Below are positions 8,413 through 19,187 of a DNA stretch of 64,000 nucleotides, piece by piece (within the stretch, counting starts at the first letter, position 1; each line of letters begins with the position of its first letter). The stretch lies in NCBI RefSeq assembly GCF_002943525.1, contig NZ_CP025394.1, forward strand, positions 2,232,001-2,296,000, written 5' to 3'. The stretch comes from Kitasatospora sp. MMS16-BH015 (lineage in GTDB: Bacteria > Actinomycetota > Actinomycetes > Streptomycetales > Streptomycetaceae). The notes beneath the pieces were generated by a model. That model was not told where the DNA came from and searched no databases. It saw only the letters and a program-made list of their open reading frames with translations. The position numbers and the translations under genes were made by a program.

Positions 8413-8507
8413 ACATCACGGGAGCCCGGGCGTGACCGGGCTGAGAGGCGGGCTGGTACGGCCTGCGACCGTCCGAACCTGATCCGGGTCATTCCGGCGA
8501 AGGGAGA
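8413..8507 (+). promoter_or_regulatory. TPP riboswitch (THI element)
   Basis: The conserved core elements are present in order: GGGAGCCCGGGCGTGACC, GGGCTGAGAGG, and ACCTGATCCGGGTC followed by ATTCCGGCGAAGGGA. The 3' strand of the element (GAAGGGAGAAG) lies 6-17 bases before the GTG of thiO and doubles as its ribosome-binding site, so ligand binding would be expected to block translation directly. It controls the thiO-thiS-thiG operon. Confidence 0.97.
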
Positions 8508-8516
8508 AGCCTGACT

Positions 8517-9673
8517 GTGGCACGCGAAGAATCGGCACCGGACGTCCTGGTGGTCGGCGGCGGCGTCATCGGCCTGGCCGTGGCCTGGCGGGCGGCCCAG
8601 CGGGGCCTCGCCGTCACCGTGCTGGACCCGGCGCCGGGGGGCGGAGCCGTCCAGGTCGCGGCGGGCATGCTCGCCCCCGTCACCGAGCTCCAGTACAACG
8701 AGGAGCCGCTGCTCCGGCTCGGCATGGCCTCGAACGAGCGGTACGCGGCCTTCGCCGCCGAGCTCACCGAGCTCACCGGCCTGGACACCGGCTACCGGGC
8801 CACCGGCACGCTGGCCGTGGCGCTGGACGCGGACGACCGCGAGGAGCTGCGCGAGCTGCACGCCTTCCACGGGCGGCTCGGCCTCGCCTCCGAGTGGCTC
8901 ACCGGCCGCGAGTGCCGCAAGTTGGAGCCCATGCTCGCCCCGGGCGTCCGCGGTGGCCTGCACGTGGCCGAGGACCACCAGGTGGACGGCCGCCGGCTGG
9001 CGCGGGCGCTGCTCGCGGCGGGCGCGGCGGCGGGGGTGCGCCTCCACCGGGCCGAGGCCGCCGAGCTGCTGGTCACCGGGGGCCGGGCCACCGGGGTCCG
9101 GCTGGCGGACGGGAGCACGCTGACGGCCGGTCAGCTGGTGCTGGCCGCCGGCTGCCGCAGCCACCTGCTGGCCGGGCTGCCCGCCGGGGTGCTGCCGCCG
9201 GTGCGGCCGGTGAAGGGGCAGGTGCTGCGGCTGCGGATCCCGCCCGCGTACGCGCCCTTCCTCTCCCGCAACCTCCGGGCCGTGGTGCGCGGGCAGCACA
9301 TCTACCTGGTGCCGCGCGCGGACGGGGAGTTGGTGATCGGGGCGACCAGCGAGGAGCAGGGCTTCGACACCACCGTGACGGCCGGCGGGGTGTACGAGCT
9401 GCTGCGGGACGCGCACGAGCTCGTCCCGGGGCTGACCGAGCTGCCGCTGGTGGAGACCGGCGCGGGGCTGCGGCCCGGCTCGCCGGACAACGCCCCGCTG
9501 CTCGGCCCCACCGCCCTGCCCGGCCTGACCGCCGCCACCGGCCACTACCGCAACGGCGTGCTGCTCACGCCGGTGACGGCCGACCTGATCGCCGAACAGC
9601 TCGCCACCGGCCGCACGCCGGAGCTCGCCCTGCCCTTCTCCCCCGCCCGCTTCAGCTCCCCCGAGGCCGCCCG

Positions 9674-9677
<4 letters not shown>
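8517..9677 (+). CDS. thiO: Glycine oxidase ThiO
   Basis: 386 aa. An FAD-dependent D-amino-acid-oxidase-fold enzyme that makes dehydroglycine for the thiazole moiety. GGGVIG (residues 14-19) binds FAD; AAGMLAPVTE is the family signature; the C-terminal GLRPGSPDNAPLLG and GHYRNGVLL match ThiO. GTG start at 8517 with the ribosome site embedded in the TPP riboswitch. The stop overlaps the thiS start (ATGA). Confidence 0.95.
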
Positions 9678-10685
<1,008 letters not shown>

Positions 10686-10746
10686 GCCCCTGCACGGCCC
10701 CTCTAAGCTGACCGGGTTCGCGATCAGCACGCTGTAGGGGGAGCAC

Positions 10747-11391
10747 GTGGCGGTATTCGGGATGGGCAGGCGCGGGCTGGCCTGGCTGGTCGATTTCGCG
10801 TTGGTCATCGGTCTCGCCTGCCTGCTGGCGGTGTTCACCTTCCACCGGATCGGGGCGCTGGTCACCGACGTGCCGGGCCTGGCGGCCAAGGGCGGCTGGG
10901 GGCTGCTCACCTCGCACGGCGACTACCTGCGCACCGGCGAGCAGCTCGGCCGCTCGCTCTGGCACAGCGCGGTGCGCGACGTGCAGCAGGGCTTCGCCGC
11001 GCTGGTGGTCTGCACCTTCCTCTACCAGTTCCTCTGCCTCGGCTACGGCCGCCGCACCCTCGGCAAGCTGGCGCTCGGCCTGCAGGTGCTGCCCGCTGAA
11101 GTCGGCGTGCTGGGGAAGGGCCGGGCGGCGGGCCGGGCCGCCGTGACCACGGTGGCCGACGTGGCGCTGATCTCGATCGCGCTGGCCGCGCTGGCCCAGG
11201 GCTCCGTGGTGGTGGCGATCTTCTGCTGGGCCCTGGCCATCGCGGGGTTCTGGGCCAACGCGCTGCCCGTGCTCTTCCCCGGCCGCCGCTCGCTGGCCGA
11301 CCGGCTGGCCGGCACCGTGGTGGCCGCCACCGCGCTGCCCGGCTGGGAGGACGTGCGGCAGAGCCAGGCCTACGAGTACCTGCGCCGCTGA
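10747..11391 (+). CDS. RDD-family membrane protein
   Basis: 214 aa with four hydrophobic segments. The RDD signature is visible as RRGLAWLVDFALVIG at the N-terminus and FPGRRSLADRLAGTVVV-like sequence at the C-terminus, plus RRTLGKLALGLQV after the second segment. GTG start after GGGGGAGCAC. It lies 49 bp before the PASTA kinase and may be cotranscribed with it. RDD proteins are mostly of unknown role, some linked to ion transport. Confidence 0.83.
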   Translation: MAVFGMGRRGLAWLVDFALVIGLACLLAVFTFHRIGALVTDVPGLAAKGGWGLLTSHGDYLRTGEQLGRSLWHSAVRDVQQGFAALVVCTFLYQFLCLGYGRRTLGKLALGLQVLPAEVGVLGKGRAAGRAAVTTVADVALISIALAALAQGSVVVAIFCWALAIAGFWANALPVLFPGRRSLADRLAGTVVAATALPGWEDVRQSQAYEYLRR

Positions 11392-11440
11392 CCCGTGTCC
11401 GGGCGGCGGCCACCGCGGCCGGGCCTGCCAGAATGTCCGG

Positions 11441-13162
11441 ATGGACACCTCGCTGCACGACCCCCTGATCGGCACCCTCCTGGACGGCCGGTACCGGGTC
11501 GAGCAGCTGATCGCGACCGGCGGGATGGCCACCGTCTACCGGGCCACCGACACCCGGCTCGACCGGGTGCTGGCGGTCAAGGTGATGCACCCGGGCCTGG
11601 CGGCCGACGCCGAGTACTCGGCCCGCTTCATCCGCGAGGCCAAGGCCGTGGCCCGGCTGGCCCACCCGAACGTGGTGAACGTCTTCGACCAGGGCACCGA
11701 CGGCGGCCGGGTCTTCCTGGCCATGGAGTACGTGCCCGGCCGCACCCTGCGCGACCTGCTCCGCGACCGCGGCGCGCTCAGCGCCCGGGCCGCGCTGGAC
11801 GTGCTGGAGCCGGTGCTGGCGGCGCTCGGCGCGGCGCACCGGGCCGGTCTGGTGCACCGGGACGTGAAGCCGGAGAACGTGCTGATCACCGAGGGCGGCC
11901 TGGTCAAGGTGGCCGACTTCGGCCTGGTCCGGGTGCTCGACGACTCCACCCGCACCAGCACCGGCACGGCCGGCACGGTGCTGGGCACCGTGGCCTACCT
12001 GGCCCCCGAGCAGATCCGCCCGGAGGGCGAGACCGACCAGCGGGTGGACGTCTACGCGGCGGGCATCCTGCTGTACGAGCTGCTGACCGGCGCCCGCCCG
12101 CACACCGGCGAGAACCCGGTGCAGGTGATCTACCAGCACCTGCACGAGGACGTGCCGCCGCCCTCGCGGACCACCCCGACGGTGGCCCCCGAGCTGGACG
12201 CGATAGTCGCCGCCGCCACGGCGCGCGACCCGCAGGGCCGCCCGCACGACGCGGTGGCCCTGCTGGCCGCGCTCCAGCGGGCCCGCCGCGCGCTGACCCC
12301 GGCCCAGCTGGACGCCGAGCCGCCGGCCTCGCTCCGGCCGACCCCGGTGCACCCGACCACCGAGCCGACCACCGCCCTGACCGCCGCGCTCACCCGCACC
12401 ACCGTCCAGCAGCTGCCGCCCGAGCTGCTGATCACCCGCCCGTTCGACGAGCCGCTGCCCGAGCGCCCGCCCCGGCGCCGCCGCTCGCGCCGCCCGCTGG
12501 TCTGGGGCGTGGTGCTCGCGGTGCTGCTCACCCTGGTCGGCGGCACCACCTACGTGCTCTCCGAGGCGCTCTACACCCAGGTACCCAGCGTGCTCGGCCA
12601 GCGCGAGGACCAGGCGGTGGCCACGCTCGACCAGGCCGGCCTGCAGGGGGTGTTCACCCAGGACTTCAGCGAGACGGTGCCCACCGGCCAGGTGATCGCC
12701 ACCGACCCGGGGGTCGGCGCCCGGGTGCGCAAGAGCGACCCGGTGAAGGTCTCCCTCTCCAAGGGCCCGCAGCGGATCGCCGTGCCCAATCTGACCGGCC
12801 TGACCCAGGACGAGGCCGAGAAGTCGCTCACCACGGCCGGCCTGACGGCGGGCACCGTGGACGAGGAGTACAGCGACACCGTGGAGGAGGGCGACGTGAT
12901 CTCCTCCTCCCCAGGCACCGGCGCCCCGCTCCCGGTCGGCTCCGCGGTGGCCCTGACGGTCAGCAAGGGGATGACCCCGGTGCCGGACGTGAAGGGCATG
13001 ACCCGCGAGGACGCCGCGAAGGCGCTCTCCGACGCCGGCTTCCAGCTCCGGGTCACCGGCCTCAACACCATCAGCCTCGGCAAGGCCAAGACCCAGACCC
13101 CGGCGGCGGGCCAGCCGCTCCGTCAGGGCAGCCCGGTGGACGTGGACTTCAGCCTGTTCTAG
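11441..13162 (+). CDS. Membrane Ser/Thr protein kinase with three PASTA domains
   Basis: 573 aa. Kinase domain about residues 15-280: Gly-loop ATGGMATVYRA, K47 in AVKVMH, catalytic loop HRDVKPEN with D141, DFG at 159-161, and APE. A proline/charged linker follows, one transmembrane helix at about 353-373, then three extracellular PASTA repeats (about 379-445, 446-511, 512-573), shown by VPSVLGQ, VPNLTGL and VPDVKGM starts. PASTA kinases of this PknB/PknL group sense peptidoglycan fragments and regulate wall synthesis. The nearby Rv2175c-like protein is a candidate substrate by analogy. Confidence 0.95.
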   Translation: MDTSLHDPLIGTLLDGRYRVEQLIATGGMATVYRATDTRLDRVLAVKVMHPGLAADAEYSARFIREAKAVARLAHPNVVNVFDQGTDGGRVFLAMEYVPGRTLRDLLRDRGALSARAALDVLEPVLAALGAAHRAGLVHRDVKPENVLITEGGLVKVADFGLVRVLDDSTRTSTGTAGTVLGTVAYLAPEQIRPEGETDQRVDVYAAGILLYELLTGARPHTGENPVQVIYQHLHEDVPPPSRTTPTVAPELDAIVAAATARDPQGRPHDAVALLAALQRARRALTPAQLDAEPPASLRPTPVHPTTEPTTALTAALTRTTVQQLPPELLITRPFDEPLPERPPRRRRSRRPLVWGVVLAVLLTLVGGTTYVLSEALYTQVPSVLGQREDQAVATLDQAGLQGVFTQDFSETVPTGQVIATDPGVGARVRKSDPVKVSLSKGPQRIAVPNLTGLTQDEAEKSLTTAGLTAGTVDEEYSDTVEEGDVISSSPGTGAPLPVGSAVALTVSKGMTPVPDVKGMTREDAAKALSDAGFQLRVTGLNTISLGKAKTQTPAAGQPLRQGSPVDVDFSLF

Positions 13163-13172
13163 GGGCGTTCGA

Positions 13173-13784
13173 ATGCTCCGCTACTGTGGTCCGGTGATCC
13201 AGCAGCTGACCGAGTTCACGGTCTCCCTCGACTACGGCCGGGCGCACACCACCTTCCTGCTGCACGTGCCGGGGCAGGCCGAGCCGGTGGCCCGGATGCA
13301 CAAGGAAGCGGCCTACGACCACGCCCAGCTCTACGAGGTGCGCACCGGCCCCGGCCTCGACCGGCTCGCGGGGTACGTGAGCACCTTCTTCGCGCTGGCC
13401 CCGGACCGCTCCCGGATCGGCGAGGTCAACCACGAGAGCAGGTCCTGGAGGCACGACCTGTTCACCTTCGCGCAGGCGGGCCTGGCCCCGCTGACCGGCG
13501 AGCCGGTCGGGCTGGCCAACAAGGCCCGCCGCACGCTGCCGGTGCTCGACTGGGGCGTGGTGGACGCGGCGCTCAGGTTCGAGATGCGCTACCGCTCGGC
13601 CGAGTCGGCGGGCTTCGAGTTCGCCCGCGAGGCCGGGGTGCGGGCGAGCTACACCGTCACCGTGCACGACCCGCGGATCGACCGGGTCCTGCTGCTGGCC
13701 TGCCTGGTCCACTTCAACAGCTACGGCACCACGGACCTGCGCAAGGGCATCGTGGACGTGACGGCCAACCCGTTCAAGGCCTGA
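13173..13784 (+). CDS. Conserved hypothetical protein
   Basis: 203 aa, not recognised with certainty. The N-terminus reads as beta strands (FTVSLDYGRAHTTFLLHVPG followed by PVARMHKEA), loosely like LURP-one/scramblase beta-barrels. No signal peptide or membrane segment. ATG at 13173 follows AGGGG with spacing 7; a GTG at 13194 is an alternative start. It sits 10 bp downstream of the kinase gene in the same direction, so it is probably cotranscribed. Confidence 0.7.
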   Translation: MLRYCGPVIQQLTEFTVSLDYGRAHTTFLLHVPGQAEPVARMHKEAAYDHAQLYEVRTGPGLDRLAGYVSTFFALAPDRSRIGEVNHESRSWRHDLFTFAQAGLAPLTGEPVGLANKARRTLPVLDWGVVDAALRFEMRYRSAESAGFEFAREAGVRASYTVTVHDPRIDRVLLLACLVHFNSYGTTDLRKGIVDVTANPFKA

Positions 13785-13800
13785 GCCGCCCGGCGCGGCT
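13784..13800. terminator. Small bidirectional hairpin between convergent stops
   Basis: AGCCGC-ccggc-GCGGCT lies exactly between, and partly within, the TGA of the hypothetical gene and the TAG of the converging molybdopterin enzyme gene. It lacks a T-tract, so it is weak as a terminator. Confidence 0.45.
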
Positions 13801-14428
13801 ACCGCAGCGGCCCGTCACCGGGCTCCTCCTGGTAGGAGTAACGCTTCTCCGCCCACGGGTCGGCGAGGTTGTGGTAGCCGCGCTCCTCCCAGAAGCCCCG
13901 GCGGTCCGCCCGCATGTACTCGATCGCGCGGACCCACTTGGGGCCCTTCCAGGCGTACCGCCCGGGCACCACCAGCCGGACCGGGAAGCCGTGCTCCACG
14001 GTGAGCGGCTCGCCGTCGTGGTGGGTGGCGAAGACGGTGCTCCCGTCCGCGAACTCGGCCAGCGGCAGGTTGGCGCTGTAGCCGAACTCGGCCCAGACCA
14101 TCACGTGGGTGACCCGCTCGTCCGGCGGCACCAGGTCGAGCAGGGTGCGCGCGGCCACCCCGCTCCACTCGTTGTCGAGCATCGAGAACCGGGTCACGCA
14201 GTGGAAGTCGGCCCGCACGGTGACCCGGGGCAGCGCGTGGAACTCCTCGAAGCTCCAGCTGTGCTTCTCGGCCGAGGCGGTGGCCCCGAACACCTGGAGA
14301 TCCCAGGTCAGCGGCTTGAACCGGGGCACCGGCCCGTAGTGCAGCACCGGCCAGCCGCGCTGCAAGCGCTGGCCGGGCGGGAGTCTCGGGTCAGCCGGCT
14401 CAGCTGATGCGTGTTCGGTCTGACCCAT
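13799..14428 (-). CDS. Sulfite-oxidase-like molybdopterin oxidoreductase
   Basis: 209 aa, the length of the short 'sulfite oxidase-like oxidoreductase' group related to YedY/MsrP catalytic subunits. The molybdenum-ligand cysteine is in FHCVTRFS. The segments FPVRLVVPGRYAWKGPKWV and EYGYSAN-like EFGYSANLPL are family features. No Tat signal is seen, so a cytoplasmic location is likely. ATG start at 14428. Physiological substrate unknown. Confidence 0.87.
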   Translation of the reverse strand: MGQTEHASAEPADPRLPPGQRLQRGWPVLHYGPVPRFKPLTWDLQVFGATASAEKHSWSFEEFHALPRVTVRADFHCVTRFSMLDNEWSGVAARTLLDLVPPDERVTHVMVWAEFGYSANLPLAEFADGSTVFATHHDGEPLTVEHGFPVRLVVPGRYAWKGPKWVRAIEYMRADRRGFWEERGYHNLADPWAEKRYSYQEEPGDGPLR

Positions 14429-14525
14429 GGCTCCATGGTGACAGACGGCGGACGAACTGCAGCGCGCGCCCCCACCGGGCGCTGCGCGCCACCCCCACCC
14501 GGGCGGCGCATTCCTCCGGGAAATC

Positions 14526-14573
14526 GGATATTCCTACACATAATGCACTAAGTGTGAACTTACTGGATATTCC
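14526..14573. promoter_or_regulatory. AT-rich control region upstream of bfr
   Basis: An unusually AT-rich island for this genome. A 9-bp direct repeat GGATATTCC occurs at 14526-14534 and 14565-14573. Between them is a 20-bp imperfect dyad ACACATAATGCACTAAGTGT (14536-14555, eight of ten pairs symmetric). It resembles an operator of a dimeric regulator; identity unknown. Confidence 0.5.
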
Positions 14574-14627
14574 CCCCTTCGGGGTGCCACCATGCGCTCA
14601 ACAGCAGGCAGCGAGGAAGGCACCGCC

Positions 14628-15107
14628 ATGAAGGGCGACCCCGAGGTCATCGAGTTCCTGAACGAGCAGCTCACCGCCGAGCTCACGGCGATCAACCAGT
14701 ACTTCCTGCACAGCAAGATGCAGGAGAACTTCGGCTGGGTGAAGCTCGCCAAGTACACCCGGCACGAGTCCATCGACGAGATGAAGCACGCCGAGGTACT
14801 GACCGACCGGATCCTCTTCCTCGACGGCCTGCCCAACTACCAGCGGCTGTTCCACGTCCGGATCGGCCAGACGGTCAAGGAGATGTTCGAGGCCGACCGC
14901 CAGGTCGAGGTGGAGGCGATCGACCGGCTGCGGCGCGGCATCGTGGTCATGCGGGCCAAGAACGACGTGACCTCGGCCAACATCTTCGAGTCGATCCTGG
15001 CCGACGAGGAGCACCACATCGACTACCTGGACACCCAGCTCGAACTGCTGGAGTCCCTCGGCGAGGCGCTCTACCTGGCCCAGCTGATCGAGCAGCCCGA
15101 GAGCTGA
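14628..15107 (+). CDS. bfr: Bacterioferritin
   Basis: 159 aa, the usual length. Iron-storage 24-mer subunit with ferroxidase ligands E18, Y25, E51 and H54, plus E94-region and DEEHH (E127/H130-type) residues; the haem-ligand Met is M52 (DEMKHAE). I start it at ATG 14628, preceded by GAGGAAGG. The divergent AT-rich control region lies about 55 bp upstream. The neighbouring bfd gene encodes its likely electron donor for iron release, and the two are convergent. Confidence 0.96.
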   Translation: MKGDPEVIEFLNEQLTAELTAINQYFLHSKMQENFGWVKLAKYTRHESIDEMKHAEVLTDRILFLDGLPNYQRLFHVRIGQTVKEMFEADRQVEVEAIDRLRRGIVVMRAKNDVTSANIFESILADEEHHIDYLDTQLELLESLGEALYLAQLIEQPES

Positions 15108-15126
15108 CCGCTCAGGCGGCGCCCGT

Positions 15127-15366
15127 TCAGGCGGCGTCGACCAGCTGGGTCTCCGGCTCAGCCAGCCCGAGCCGGGCGGCGAGCCTTGCTGTCGGGCACG
15201 GGCGGGCCCCGTGCTCTCCCAGCAGGGCCTGGATCCGCCGCACGCAGGAGCCGCAGTCGGTGCCGGCCTTGCAGCCCTGGGCTATCCGGCGCGGGGTGTC
15301 GGCACCCGCGTCGATCTGGTCCTTGACCTGGGCCTCGGTGACCGCATGGCACATGCACACGTACAT
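15127..15366 (-). CDS. bfd: Bacterioferritin-associated ferredoxin
   Basis: 79 aa. A BFD-like [2Fe-2S] protein with ligands C4 and C6 (CMC) and C38 and C41 (CGSC). It reduces ferric iron stored in bacterioferritin so that it can be mobilised. The C-terminus is about 15 residues longer than Escherichia coli Bfd. Two iron-box-like sequences lie just upstream, consistent with induction when iron is scarce. Confidence 0.93.
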   Translation of the reverse strand: MYVCMCHAVTEAQVKDQIDAGADTPRRIAQGCKAGTDCGSCVRRIQALLGEHGARPCPTARLAARLGLAEPETQLVDAA

Positions 15367-15399
15367 CGCGGACTCTCCCAGGGCGGTGCGGGTGGGTAT

Positions 15400-15438
15400 T
15401 GAACCAAGGCTTACCTTAGCTCGCTAAGCCTTACCTTA
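15400..15438 (-). promoter_or_regulatory. Two tandem iron-box half sites (DmdR/IdeR type)
   Basis: AGGCTTACCTTA (15407-15418) and AGCCTTACCTTA (15427-15438) each match all 12 bases of the right part of the IdeR/DmdR consensus TWAGGTWAGSCTWACCTWA; the left parts match only in part. They are 20 bp apart, about two helical turns, and begin 34 bp upstream of the bfd start. Confidence 0.75.
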
Positions 15439-15456
15439 CCCAATGGCCCGGGCATG

Positions 15457-15498
15457 AAAAAGCCCCTCCGACCTCGGGAAACCGGGAATCGGAGGGGC
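15457..15498 (-). terminator. Intrinsic terminator of aroH
   Basis: A 10-bp stem GCCCCTCCGA (15462-15471) with its complement at 15489-15498, followed on the minus strand by TTTTT. It lies 21 bp past the aroH stop, so it ends the minus-strand transcript before the bfd promoter. Confidence 0.88.
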
Positions 15499-15519
15499 CT
15501 TCGTCACACTGGGGCCGGA

Positions 15520-16974
<1,455 letters not shown>

Positions 16975-16988
16975 TTAGGCTCACCCCC

Positions 16989-17045
16989 ATGAACGCGCCG
17001 TACACCCGTTTCTGGTGGTGGACCATCCCCGAGGTGGCCCACTGA
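16989..17045 (+). CDS. trpL: trp operon leader peptide
   Basis: 18 codons reading MNAPYTRFWWWTIPEVAH. Three consecutive TGG codons lie at 17013-17021. With the hairpin that follows, this is the classic arrangement for attenuation: stalling at the Trp codons when Trp-tRNA is short would prevent terminator formation. A TAGGCT hexamer lies 9 bp before the ATG, so the transcript leader may be very short (inference). Confidence 0.93.
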   Translation: MNAPYTRFWWWTIPEVAH

Positions 17046-17070
17046 TCGCGCGTTCCTGAGCGCAACAACC

Positions 17071-17100
17071 GGCCGCCCCTCGGGGCGGCCGTCGTCGTTT
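17071..17100 (+). terminator. trp attenuator hairpin
   Basis: Perfect 9-bp GC stem GGCCGCCCC (17071-17079) and GGGGCGGCC (17082-17090) followed by GTCGTCGTTT. It lies 25 bp after the leader-peptide stop and 69 bp before trpEG, as expected for a transcription attenuator. Confidence 0.85.
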
Positions 17101-17168
17101 CCTCACCCGACGGCCCTCCCGGACAAGCGGAACACCCCGCCCGTACAGCCACCGGAAGGAAACCGACC

Positions 17169-19100
17169 GTGACCAACCCAGCCGCTCTGCTCGCCCGCCT
17201 CACCGCTCCCGGCGCCCCCGCCTTCGCCCTGCTGCACCGCCGCACCCCGCGCCACACCCCCGACACCGTCGAGGTCCTGCTCGGCGAGGTCACCGCGTAC
17301 GAGACCCTCGCCGAGCTCCCGGTCCGCTCCGGCGCCCCCGCCGAGGGCCCCCGGCACGACCTGCTGGCGCTGATCCCCTACCGCCAGATCCGCGAACGCG
17401 GCTACGAGGCCCACGACGACGGCACCCCCCTACAGGCCCTCGCCGTCCAGGAGCAGTACGCCCTCCCGGCCGCCGAGCTGCTGACCGCCCTGCCCGACCT
17501 CCCGGTCGCCCTCTCCGGCGGTTCGTTCGACATCGACGACGCGCAGTACGCCGACATCGTCCGCCGCGTCATCGGCGACGAGATCGGCCACGGCGAGGGC
17601 GCCAACTTCGTCATCCGCCGCGACTTCCGCGCCAGCTTCGAGAACTTCTCCCCCGAGCTGGCCCTCACCCTCTTCCGCCGCCTGCTCGAGCAGGAGCGCG
17701 GCGCGTACTGGACCTTCCTGGTCCACACGGGAGAACGCGTGCTGGTCGGCGCCTCCCCCGAGGTCCACGTCCGCCAGTCCGGCGGCACCGTGGTGATGAA
17801 CCCGATCTCCGGCACCTACCGCTATCCGGCCGGCGGCGCCACCGTCGAATCCCTGCTGGACTTCCTCGCCGACCCCAAGGAGCTCGAGGAGCTCACCATG
17901 GTGGTCGACGAGGAGCTCAAGATGATGTGCACCGTCGGCGACCTCGGCGGCCAGGTGCTCGGCCCCCGCCTCAAGGAGATGTCCCACCTCGCCCACACCG
18001 AGTACGAGCTGCGCGGGCGCACCTCGCTCGACGTCCGCGAGGTGCTGCGCGAGACCATGTTCGCCGCCACCGTCACCGGCAGCCCGCTGCAGAACGCCAC
18101 CCGCGTCATCAAGCGGTACGAGCCCACCGGCCGCGGCTACTACGCCGGCGCGCTGGCCCTGATCGGCCGCACCGCCAGCGGCGCCCAGCAGCTCGACTCC
18201 CCGATCTGCATCCGCACCGCCGACATCGACCCCGCCGACGGCACCCTCGTGGTCCGCTCCGGCGCCACCCTGGTGCGCCACTCCGACCCCGAGTCCGAGG
18301 TGGCCGAGACCCACGCCAAGGCCGCCGGCGTGCTCACCGCCATCGGCGCCCGCCCGGCCCGCCCCCGCCCCGGCGGCCACGGCGAGGGCCACCGCCTGGC
18401 CGACGACCACCGCGTCCAGGCCGCCCTCGACGCCCGCCGCGAGGGCCTCGCGCCGTTCTGGCTCCGGATGCAGCAGGCCGCCCCCGCCGCCACCCAGGAC
18501 ACCCTGGTGATCGACGCCGAGGACACCTTCACCTCGATGCTCGCCCACCTGCTGACCTCGCTCGGCCACCGGGTCCGCGTGCTGCGCTACGACACCCCCG
18601 GCCTGCGCGAGACCGTCGCCGCCCACCCCGGCCCGCTCGTCCTGGGCCCCGGCCCCGGCGACCCGGCCGACCACGCCGACCCCAAGATGGCCCTGCTCCG
18701 CCCGATCGTGGCCGACGCCCTGCAGGCCGCCCGCACCGGCACCCGCACCGAGCCGCTCCTGGCCGTCTGCCTCAGCCACCAGCTGCTCAGCGCCGAACTC
18801 GGCCTCCCGCTGGTCCGCAAGGCCTCCCCCCACCAGGGCGCCCAGGAGACCATCGACCTCTTCGGCACCCCCCGCACCGTCGGCTTCTACAACGCCTTCA
18901 CCGCCCGCACCACCCCCGCCGACACCGCCCGCCTCGCCACCGAGGGCATCGACCTCGCCCACGACCCCGCCACCGGCGACGTCCACGCCCTCCGCGGCCC
19001 CGGCTTCGCCACCCTCCAGTTCCACCCGGAGTCCGTCCTGACCCGCGAGGGCGTCGAGATCGTGGCCGACCTGATGCAGCGCCAATTCGCTGGGGCGTGA
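17169..19100 (+). CDS. trpE: Anthranilate synthase, fused TrpE-TrpG
   Basis: 643 aa. The N-terminal ~430 residues are the chorismate-using component, with TVTGSPLQNATRVI and the final catalytic block. The C-terminal ~190 residues are a glutamine amidotransferase: oxyanion strand GPGPGDP, catalytic Cys in LAVCLSHQLL and His/Glu in HPESVL. It makes anthranilate from chorismate and glutamine. The CLSHQ form resembles PhzE-type fusions, but the Trp leader and attenuator upstream identify it as the biosynthetic tryptophan enzyme. GTG start after GGAAGGA. Hairpin repeat copy 2 follows the stop. Confidence 0.94.
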   Translation: MTNPAALLARLTAPGAPAFALLHRRTPRHTPDTVEVLLGEVTAYETLAELPVRSGAPAEGPRHDLLALIPYRQIRERGYEAHDDGTPLQALAVQEQYALPAAELLTALPDLPVALSGGSFDIDDAQYADIVRRVIGDEIGHGEGANFVIRRDFRASFENFSPELALTLFRRLLEQERGAYWTFLVHTGERVLVGASPEVHVRQSGGTVVMNPISGTYRYPAGGATVESLLDFLADPKELEELTMVVDEELKMMCTVGDLGGQVLGPRLKEMSHLAHTEYELRGRTSLDVREVLRETMFAATVTGSPLQNATRVIKRYEPTGRGYYAGALALIGRTASGAQQLDSPICIRTADIDPADGTLVVRSGATLVRHSDPESEVAETHAKAAGVLTAIGARPARPRPGGHGEGHRLADDHRVQAALDARREGLAPFWLRMQQAAPAATQDTLVIDAEDTFTSMLAHLLTSLGHRVRVLRYDTPGLRETVAAHPGPLVLGPGPGDPADHADPKMALLRPIVADALQAARTGTRTEPLLAVCLSHQLLSAELGLPLVRKASPHQGAQETIDLFGTPRTVGFYNAFTARTTPADTARLATEGIDLAHDPATGDVHALRGPGFATLQFHPESVLTREGVEIVADLMQRQFAGA

Positions 19101-19110
19101 TCTCTTTTCA

Positions 19111-19181
19111 AGGGGCGCGGGGAACTGCGCGACCAGCCGACCACCACCGTCACCTCCTGGTCGAACAGCACCCCGCGCCCC
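19111..19181. repeat. Hairpin repeat copy 2 (71 bp, degenerate right arm)
   Basis: Left arm AGGGGCGCGGGGAACTGCGCG is intact. The right arm retains only CCCCGCGCCCC (19171-19181); its inner portion has diverged. It lies 10 bp after the trpEG stop and 6 bp before the macR stop, between convergent genes. Confidence 0.8.
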
Positions 19182-19187
19182 GGGCGG

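Noticed and set aside
13160..13200. tRNA T-loop-like GTTCGAATG
   Set aside because: No acceptor or anticodon stems surround it; no tRNA was found anywhere in the window.
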